From assembly GCF_002197685.1 (NCBI RefSeq), contig NZ_NBBI01000002.1, positions 434,001 to 498,000 on the forward strand: a stretch of DNA of 64,000 nucleotides, read 5' to 3'. This document shows positions 58,975 to 64,000 of the stretch, in pieces (position 1 is the first letter of the stretch; each line of letters begins with the position of its first letter). The notes below the pieces were generated by a model. The model was given only the letters and a program-made list of their open reading frames with translations. It was not told the DNA's origin and did no database searches. A program made the position numbers and the translations under genes. The DNA is from Sphingomonas dokdonensis (GTDB lineage: Bacteria > Pseudomonadota > Alphaproteobacteria > Sphingomonadales > Sphingomonadaceae).

Positions 58975-59480
58975 TCCTGGTGACGGTCGGGACCCAATTG
59001 CCGTTTGACCGCTTCGTCCGCATCATGGATCGGCTCGCGCCGTCGTTGGACGAGGACGTTTTCGCGCAAACGGGACGCGGCTCGTATCGGCCGGTGCACA
59101 TGCGCGCGCAGCAGGTCGTCGGGCCGATCGAGTTCGAACGACTGATCGAACAATGCTCGCGCATCGTCTCGCACGCCGGCATCGGCACGATCGTGATGGC
59201 GCAAAAGCATCGCAAGCCTTTGATCCTGTTTCCGCGCCTGGGCGCGCTCGACGAACATCGCAACGATCACCAGCTCGCAACCGTGCGCGCGCTGCGCGGC
59301 CGCCCCGGCATTCACTGCGCAAACGACGAGGCGGAACTGGCCGCACTCGTCGGCGCGCCGCTGCCCGCGCCCGAGCCGATCAGCGACCTGCCCGAGCGAG
59401 ACCGCTTGCGCCGCGCCGTCGCCGGCTTCATCGGGGAACAGCACCGTTTGTTCGACGCAAAGGGCTCACGTCTTGTCTGA
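58971..59480 (+). CDS. PssE/Alg13-like glycosyltransferase subunit
   Basis: A 169-residue protein: MILVTVGTQLPFDRFVRIMD start, GPIEFERLIEQCSRIVSHAGIGTIVMAQKHRKPLILFPRL with the conserved SHAGxGT nucleotide-sugar motif, and DEHRNDHQ. This is the catalytic UDP-sugar-binding half of the pair with PssD. Starts at GTG 58971 within the stop of the partner. Probably a beta-1,4-glucuronosyltransferase by family precedent, not shown here. Confidence 0.9.
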   Translation: MILVTVGTQLPFDRFVRIMDRLAPSLDEDVFAQTGRGSYRPVHMRAQQVVGPIEFERLIEQCSRIVSHAGIGTIVMAQKHRKPLILFPRLGALDEHRNDHQLATVRALRGRPGIHCANDEAELAALVGAPLPAPEPISDLPERDRLRRAVAGFIGEQHRLFDAKGSRLV

Positions 59481-60837
59481 CGCCGTTCGACCGCCGGAAC
59501 CCGCCGCCCCGACGCTGGCGCGGCGCCGCCGCAAGCCGCTCAACGCGCGCACCGCGGAGGCGGCAGGCTGGACCGACTGGATCGCCAATGCCGGCTTTGT
59601 CGCGCTGCTGGTGCTCACCATTCTTGGCCCGTCGATGACGAGCGAAAATACTGGCCTGCAAAGCCAGATTCGCATGGGCGGCTATCTGCTGATCTCCTTT
59701 GCGGCGCTTGTTGCCCTGGAGCCGTGGCGGCGACCCGAGCGGCTGCTGGTGGTGCCGTGGCCGCTGCTGCTTGCGCTTGGCTGGTGCTGGATCAGCCTTG
59801 GGTGGGCGATCGAGCCGTCGATTGGCCTTCGGCGGCTGGTGCTGACGTCGCTGGTTCTCTGGTCGACCTTTGCACTGGTGCGAAAGCTCGATCTTGAGCG
59901 CTCGATCCTGCTGGTGCGGGGCGTTCTGGTGCTGACGCTGGCGGCGAACTTCGTGGTCGCGCTGACGAACCCTGCGATAGGTGTACATCCGATCAACGCG
60001 AACGGCTTCGAAAGCGATCTGACAGGCGACTGGCGCGGCATCATGATTCAGAAGAATTATGCCGGCCTTACCTGCGCCATGACGATCCTGCTGTTCGCCT
60101 TTTATGCCGAGCGGATCCAGATCGGGTTGCGGTTGGGCGTGATCGTGGCGAGCGCCATCTTTCTTTACCTGTCAGACTCCGAAACGTCGCAGATCATGGT
60201 CGTCGTGAGCCTCGCGATCGGTGCGCTATTTGCCTGGCTTGCGCAGAGCAAGGGCCGAGAGCGGCTGGCGCCAAGCGGGCTGGCATGGGTGCTGCTGGCG
60301 ATCCCGGCGCTTCTGTTCGTCAGCATGGCGGTCGACAATACGCCTTATCTCGACATGCTGACCGATCCCGCTGGCTTTACCGGCCGGACGCAGATCTGGA
60401 CCGCGCTGATCCGCTTCTACGCGGATTATCCGCTGTTCGGCGCCGGCTATGGATCGTTCTGGGATCTCGGACCGACCGGGCCGATCTTCCAATATGCCAA
60501 GGGCTGGGTGACGGAGATCAGCCAGGGGCATAACGGCTATCTCGACCTCCTGGTGCAGATCGGTCTGCCGGGCACCTTGCTCGTGCTGTTTGCGACCTTG
60601 GTCTGGCCGACCCAGCGCTTGCTGCGTGGCGGCGATCACCCGGTCCGGCCATTGGCCGCTGCCGCGTTCGTCTTCTGCCTCGGCCATAACCTGACTGAAT
60701 CCATGTTGTTCGACCGCGATGCGCTCAGCCAGGTATTTCTCCTGATCGCGCTCGCGTGGCTCTGGATGGCGAGCGCCAGCGACGTCGCGGGTGGGCGCGG
60801 CCCCCGGGTCAGCCTGCCGCTGAGCCAACGCCGCTGA
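59473..60837 (+). CDS. Exopolysaccharide polymerase / O-antigen ligase-like membrane protein
   Basis: A 454-residue protein with about ten to twelve membrane helices and a large periplasmic loop with the Wzy_C pattern: LTDPAGFTGRTQIWTALIRFYADYPLFGAGYGSFWD and EISQGHNGYLDLLVQIGLPG. Probably polymerises repeat units. The apparent start is TTG 59473 overlapping the pssE-like gene by 8 bases, with aaggg upstream; an internal ATG start cannot be excluded. Confidence 0.87.
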   Translation: MSDAVRPPEPAAPTLARRRRKPLNARTAEAAGWTDWIANAGFVALLVLTILGPSMTSENTGLQSQIRMGGYLLISFAALVALEPWRRPERLLVVPWPLLLALGWCWISLGWAIEPSIGLRRLVLTSLVLWSTFALVRKLDLERSILLVRGVLVLTLAANFVVALTNPAIGVHPINANGFESDLTGDWRGIMIQKNYAGLTCAMTILLFAFYAERIQIGLRLGVIVASAIFLYLSDSETSQIMVVVSLAIGALFAWLAQSKGRERLAPSGLAWVLLAIPALLFVSMAVDNTPYLDMLTDPAGFTGRTQIWTALIRFYADYPLFGAGYGSFWDLGPTGPIFQYAKGWVTEISQGHNGYLDLLVQIGLPGTLLVLFATLVWPTQRLLRGGDHPVRPLAAAAFVFCLGHNLTESMLFDRDALSQVFLLIALAWLWMASASDVAGGRGPRVSLPLSQRR

Positions 60838-60851
60838 GCCCGGGCGGGCAC

Positions 60852-61943
60852 GTGGAGAAGGCTGCCCAGCGGCGCATGGTGGTGCTTGGCGGCTCGCGTG
60901 CGCATTGGGGCGGCCTGGAATCCTTTTGCACGCGCGCGACCGAGGCGGTGAATGCCACGCAGACGCGCTGGACCGCAACATGGGAAACCACCGACACCGC
61001 CTATCTCAAGCCGCGGCAACTGCCCCGTGCCGCGCGACGCCTGTCGGTCTTGCCGCGGCTCGCGCGCGAAAAGGTCGATTTGGTCTGGCTGCAATGGAGC
61101 GCCATGGCCGACCTCGCTTATGTCTGGCAGGCGCGCGCACTCGGGTTGCCGGTGATGGTGACGCCGCATCTGGGCGCCAATGCCCGGTTGCAGCGCGTGC
61201 CGGCGCTGTGGCGTGCCTGTGCCGCGCTCCTGACCGGTGCGGATCGGCTTGCCCTGCTGTTCGACGGTCAAGAGGCGGAGATCGCCCTGCCGCGGCATGT
61301 TCCCCAATCGCTGCTGCGCACGTTCCTTCCGCCGGCAAGCCTCGCGGCACCGCTGCCGGAGCGGCACGGGACGACGCTGCGCCTGGTGCATGCCGGGCGG
61401 CTGTCGGAGGGCAAGGGCACCTTTCGCACCGTGGCGCTCTGTGCCGCGCTGCGGGACAGGGGCATTGACGTCTCGGCTCGGATCATCGGTCGTGCCGATC
61501 CGCAGACTGCTGCGGCATTGCGGATCGCGATCGACGCCGCTGCCCTCCGCCAATCGATCGAGTTGATCGAGTGGGTGGACGAACACGATCTCATCCGTTT
61601 TCTCGGCGAAGCAGACGTGCTGGCGCATCTCTCGACGCTCGATAGCTTCCCGTTAATCGTGCTGGAGGCCATGGCGATGGGAGCGATGGCCGTGGTGGGC
61701 GAAATGGCCGGCGCGCGCTCGATGGTCGGTTGGCACGGCGGCTATGTTGCGCAAGACAGCAGCGCGGAAGACGCCGCCGCGTGGATCGCCGCTCAGTCGG
61801 TTGACGCTTTGCGAGCGCAGGGCAGGGCGGCGGCGCTTTCGGTACGCGCTGCTTATGGTTGGCGAAGCTGTGCCGAGCAGGTGATCGCCGCGGCCGATGC
61901 CACCATGGCAACCCGCCACCGGCGACAGGAGCGCACGCGTTGA
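60852..61943 (+). CDS. Glycosyltransferase family 4-like protein
   Basis: A 363-residue GT-B fold transferase: N-terminal VVLGGSRAHWGGLESFCTRATEAV, C-terminal LVHAGRLSEGKGTFRTVALCAAL, with the nucleotide-sugar region VLAHLSTLDSFPLIVLEAMAMGAMAVVGEMAG carrying an E-x7-E-like motif. GTG 60852, 14 bases after the polymerase stop, was preferred; ATG 60876 is the alternative. Cytoplasmic, adds a sugar to the lipid-linked repeat unit; specificity unknown. Confidence 0.87.
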   Translation: MEKAAQRRMVVLGGSRAHWGGLESFCTRATEAVNATQTRWTATWETTDTAYLKPRQLPRAARRLSVLPRLAREKVDLVWLQWSAMADLAYVWQARALGLPVMVTPHLGANARLQRVPALWRACAALLTGADRLALLFDGQEAEIALPRHVPQSLLRTFLPPASLAAPLPERHGTTLRLVHAGRLSEGKGTFRTVALCAALRDRGIDVSARIIGRADPQTAAALRIAIDAAALRQSIELIEWVDEHDLIRFLGEADVLAHLSTLDSFPLIVLEAMAMGAMAVVGEMAGARSMVGWHGGYVAQDSSAEDAAAWIAAQSVDALRAQGRAAALSVRAAYGWRSCAEQVIAAADATMATRHRRQERTR

Positions 61944-63031
61944 GCGCCAGCCCGCACCGTATCCTGATGGTTGCGCCTCACTTCGAGGAATATGCCCTTC
62001 GGCTGTCCGCCGCGCTCGCCGACCGTGCCGAGGTGCTGCTGGTGATCGACACGAGTGTGCTGGCGACGGAGTTCGCCGACCGCGACATGCCGAGCCACCC
62101 ACGATTGCAGCTTAGCCACAACAGCTTTGCCATCCCGGCCGAGTTGGTCCGCCTTCTGGCCGACCTTCGCCGATTTCGTCCCGATGTGCTCCACTGGCAG
62201 GAGCCGTCCGGCTTCATCAAGGCCGGGTTTGCGGCGGCAAGCGTCATCGCGGCGCGCCGGGCCACCCGCACGGCGGTGACCATCCATGATCCGGTGCCGC
62301 ATGCCGGCCGCGACGCAGGTGTCGCCGCGCGCTTGGCTGCCCTGCGCCGCTTCACCCGGCGGCGCGTCGACCGGCTGTTCCTGCACGGTCCCGCCTGTGT
62401 GGCGCAATATCAACGGGCCTATCTGCGCAGCGAAACGCCCGACCCGCGTGTCCGGCTGACCGAGCATGGCATCCTGTTGCCACCGCCGACGCGCAATCCC
62501 ACGCCGCCGGACTTCCGGGCACTGATGTTCGGCCGAATGGAGGCGTATAAGGGGCTGGATACGCTGGCGGCCGCGCTCGAGATCCTAGCGGGAGAGGGGC
62601 GGCCGCTCGCAATCGACATCGCCGGCAACGGCCCGGAGCTCGATCGCCTCGAACCGCGCCTCAGCCAACTGCCGGGCACCATCGTTACCAACATGTTCGT
62701 GCCCGCCCGATCGCTCATCAACCGCATCGGCGCGGCAAGTTGCGTCCTGCTGCCGTACAAGGAGGCCAGCCAAAGCGGCGTGCTGGCAGCGGCCTTCTCC
62801 AATGGTAGGTTCGTGATCGCGACACAAGTCGGCGGATTGGTCGATCTCGTCGAGCAGGGCACCAATGGGTTGCTGGTGCCGCCCGACGATCCGGCGGCGC
62901 TGGCGGCCGCACTGGCCCACGCAGCGGACGATCCGTCATTGTGCCGGCAACTATGCGATGGCGCCGCTCATACGGCCGCGCAGCGTCTCGACTGGGGGCG
63001 CATCGCCGAGCAGCTTTTGCTCGATTACTGA
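61940..63031 (+). CDS. Glycosyltransferase (GT4-like)
   Basis: A 363-residue transferase. HRILMVAPHFEEYALRLSAALADR at the start; second domain with ALMFGRMEAYKGLDTLAAAL, the nucleotide-binding VLLPYKEASQSGVLAAAFSNGRFVIATQVGGLVDLVEQG. TTG 61940 fits an aggag ribosome site about 8 bases upstream and overlaps the previous stop (TTGA), so expression is coupled. Specificity unknown. Convergent with the sugar transferase at the edge. Confidence 0.87.
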   Translation: MSASPHRILMVAPHFEEYALRLSAALADRAEVLLVIDTSVLATEFADRDMPSHPRLQLSHNSFAIPAELVRLLADLRRFRPDVLHWQEPSGFIKAGFAAASVIAARRATRTAVTIHDPVPHAGRDAGVAARLAALRRFTRRRVDRLFLHGPACVAQYQRAYLRSETPDPRVRLTEHGILLPPPTRNPTPPDFRALMFGRMEAYKGLDTLAAALEILAGEGRPLAIDIAGNGPELDRLEPRLSQLPGTIVTNMFVPARSLINRIGAASCVLLPYKEASQSGVLAAAFSNGRFVIATQVGGLVDLVEQGTNGLLVPPDDPAALAAALAHAADDPSLCRQLCDGAAHTAAQRLDWGRIAEQLLLDY

Positions 63032-63039
63032 ACAGCCGT

Positions 63040-64000
63040 TCAGAAGGCGTTGCGGTGCACCACCACGCGCAAGGTGGCGAACAGGATGGCGACGTCGCGC
63101 ATCAGGCTCCAGCCGTTCACATATTCCAGATCGGCGTCCAGCCGGTTCACCAGATCCTCGCGGCGGTGCGTCGCGCCACGGAAGCCGCGCACCTGTGCCA
63201 GGCCGGTGAGGCCTGGCTTGCAGGCATGCCGATGGTGGTAGCGCTGATCGACTTCCCAGAACAATTTGTCCCCGGCGAGCGAGCCGATCGCATGCGGGCG
63301 AGGGCCGACGAAGCTCATGTCGCCTTTCAAAATGTTGAGCAGCTGCGGCAGTTCGTCGATGCTGGTCGCGCGGATGAACTTGCCGACGCGTGTGATGCGT
63401 GCGTCGTCGCGCCGGGTGGAGACATTGCCGTCGCTGTCGCAATCTGTCGAGCGCATGCTGCGAAACTTGTACATGGCGAACAGGTGATTGCCCTTGCCCA
63501 CGCGTTTCTGAACGAAGAACACCGGGCCACGGCTGTCGAGCTTGATGATCAGCGCGACCACGAGCAGGAGCGGTGCCAGGAAGATCAGCGTCGGCACCGC
63601 GATGAGCAGATCAAGCAAGCGCTTCAGCAAGCGATCCCGCAGCTTCAACCCCCCTGCCGAGACAAGTACGGAGGCAATCCCGGCGAAATGCTTGTTCCCG
63701 ATCACGCCGATCGTATCAAGTTCGGGGATCAGCAATTGCGCCTCGACGCTGGTGCCTTTCAATACGGTGGCCCAGTTGGCACGTCGGGTCGGCGGGCAGG
63801 CGACATAAACCTCGTCGATGCCCTTTAGCTGGCGCGCAAGCCGGTCGAGCGCGAGCGGGTGGATCGTCGTCTCGGTCGAATCCACGGGTTCGCTCGACAC
63901 GATCTTCAATCCGCTGGGCAGCGGGATGTTCACGCCATCGATGATCAGCATCCGGCTGAGCGCCGCGCCCCGGAATACCCGATCGCTGACCATCCCGATA
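63040..64000 (-). CDS. Priming polyprenyl-phosphate sugar-1-phosphate transferase, 5' partial
   Basis: At least 320 residues of a WcaJ/GumD/SpsB-type transferase that starts repeat-unit synthesis on undecaprenyl phosphate. The bacterial sugar-transferase domain is complete: membrane segment LLDLLIAVPTLIFLAPLLLVVALIIKLDSRGPVFFVQKRVGKG, MYKFRSMR, TSIDELPQLLNILKGDMSFVGPRP, KPGLTGLAQVRG. The frame runs through an internal ATG at 63993 to the window edge, so the N-terminal membrane domain continues beyond it. Confidence 0.92.
   Translation of the reverse strand, partial: IGMVSDRVFRGAALSRMLIIDGVNIPLPSGLKIVSSEPVDSTETTIHPLALDRLARQLKGIDEVYVACPPTRRANWATVLKGTSVEAQLLIPELDTIGVIGNKHFAGIASVLVSAGGLKLRDRLLKRLLDLLIAVPTLIFLAPLLLVVALIIKLDSRGPVFFVQKRVGKGNHLFAMYKFRSMRSTDCDSDGNVSTRRDDARITRVGKFIRATSIDELPQLLNILKGDMSFVGPRPHAIGSLAGDKLFWEVDQRYHHRHACKPGLTGLAQVRGFRGATHRREDLVNRLDADLEYVNGWSLMRDVAILFATLRVVVHRNAF

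Overview
The window reads as one contiguous piece of a GC-rich alphaproteobacterial chromosome, most probably a Sphingomonas-type organism. The evidence is a class I lysyl-tRNA synthetase, a CrtZ-type carotenoid hydroxylase, a glnB-glnA pair behind a sigma54-like promoter, a RibB-RibX hybrid, leucine-catabolism genes, exosortase-A-associated glycan genes and a sphingan-like exopolysaccharide cluster. I see no rRNA, tRNA, CRISPR array, insertion sequence or prophage.

Positions 1-13,500 hold housekeeping genes: a partial M19 dipeptidase, a histone-deacetylase-like hydrolase coupled to an SRAP/HMCES protein, lysK, crtZ, a PilZ protein, prs, gltX, a TonB-like protein and the riboflavin run ribD-ribE-ribBX-ribH. 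Positions 13,500-32,400 hold glnB-glnA, a PQQ/haem alcohol dehydrogenase, map, a CinA-like protein, a diguanylate cyclase with an intact I-site, nitronate monooxygenase, an M20 peptidase, a two-component system with a PepSY protein, a P450 with a readable promoter/operator, and valS. Positions 32,400-41,300 hold leucine catabolism (mccA, mccB, ivd) and acnA. That block is interrupted by a GIY-YIG nuclease gene bracketed by inverted palindromic repeats of a family found throughout the window.

Positions 41,500-47,000 hold an exosortase-A-type O-glycosylation ligase/polymerase, a glycosyltransferase and a coupled membrane protein. They are followed by a small divergent locus: an S24 (LexA/CI-like) repressor faces two tiny genes across a perfect 20-bp palindrome and a canonical alphaproteobacterial SOS box. 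Positions 47,000-53,150 encode TamA and TamB. From 53,287 to the right edge runs an exopolysaccharide cluster: OPX lipoprotein, beta-barrel, Wzc-type tyrosine kinase, beta-propeller protein, PssD/PssE pair, polymerase, two glycosyltransferases and a priming sugar transferase that is cut by the window edge.

The best candidates for something undescribed are the SOS-box/palindrome divergent locus (45,308-46,497) and the repeat-bracketed GIY-YIG unit (34,984-35,375). All functional calls rest on reading motifs by eye; no database search was run.
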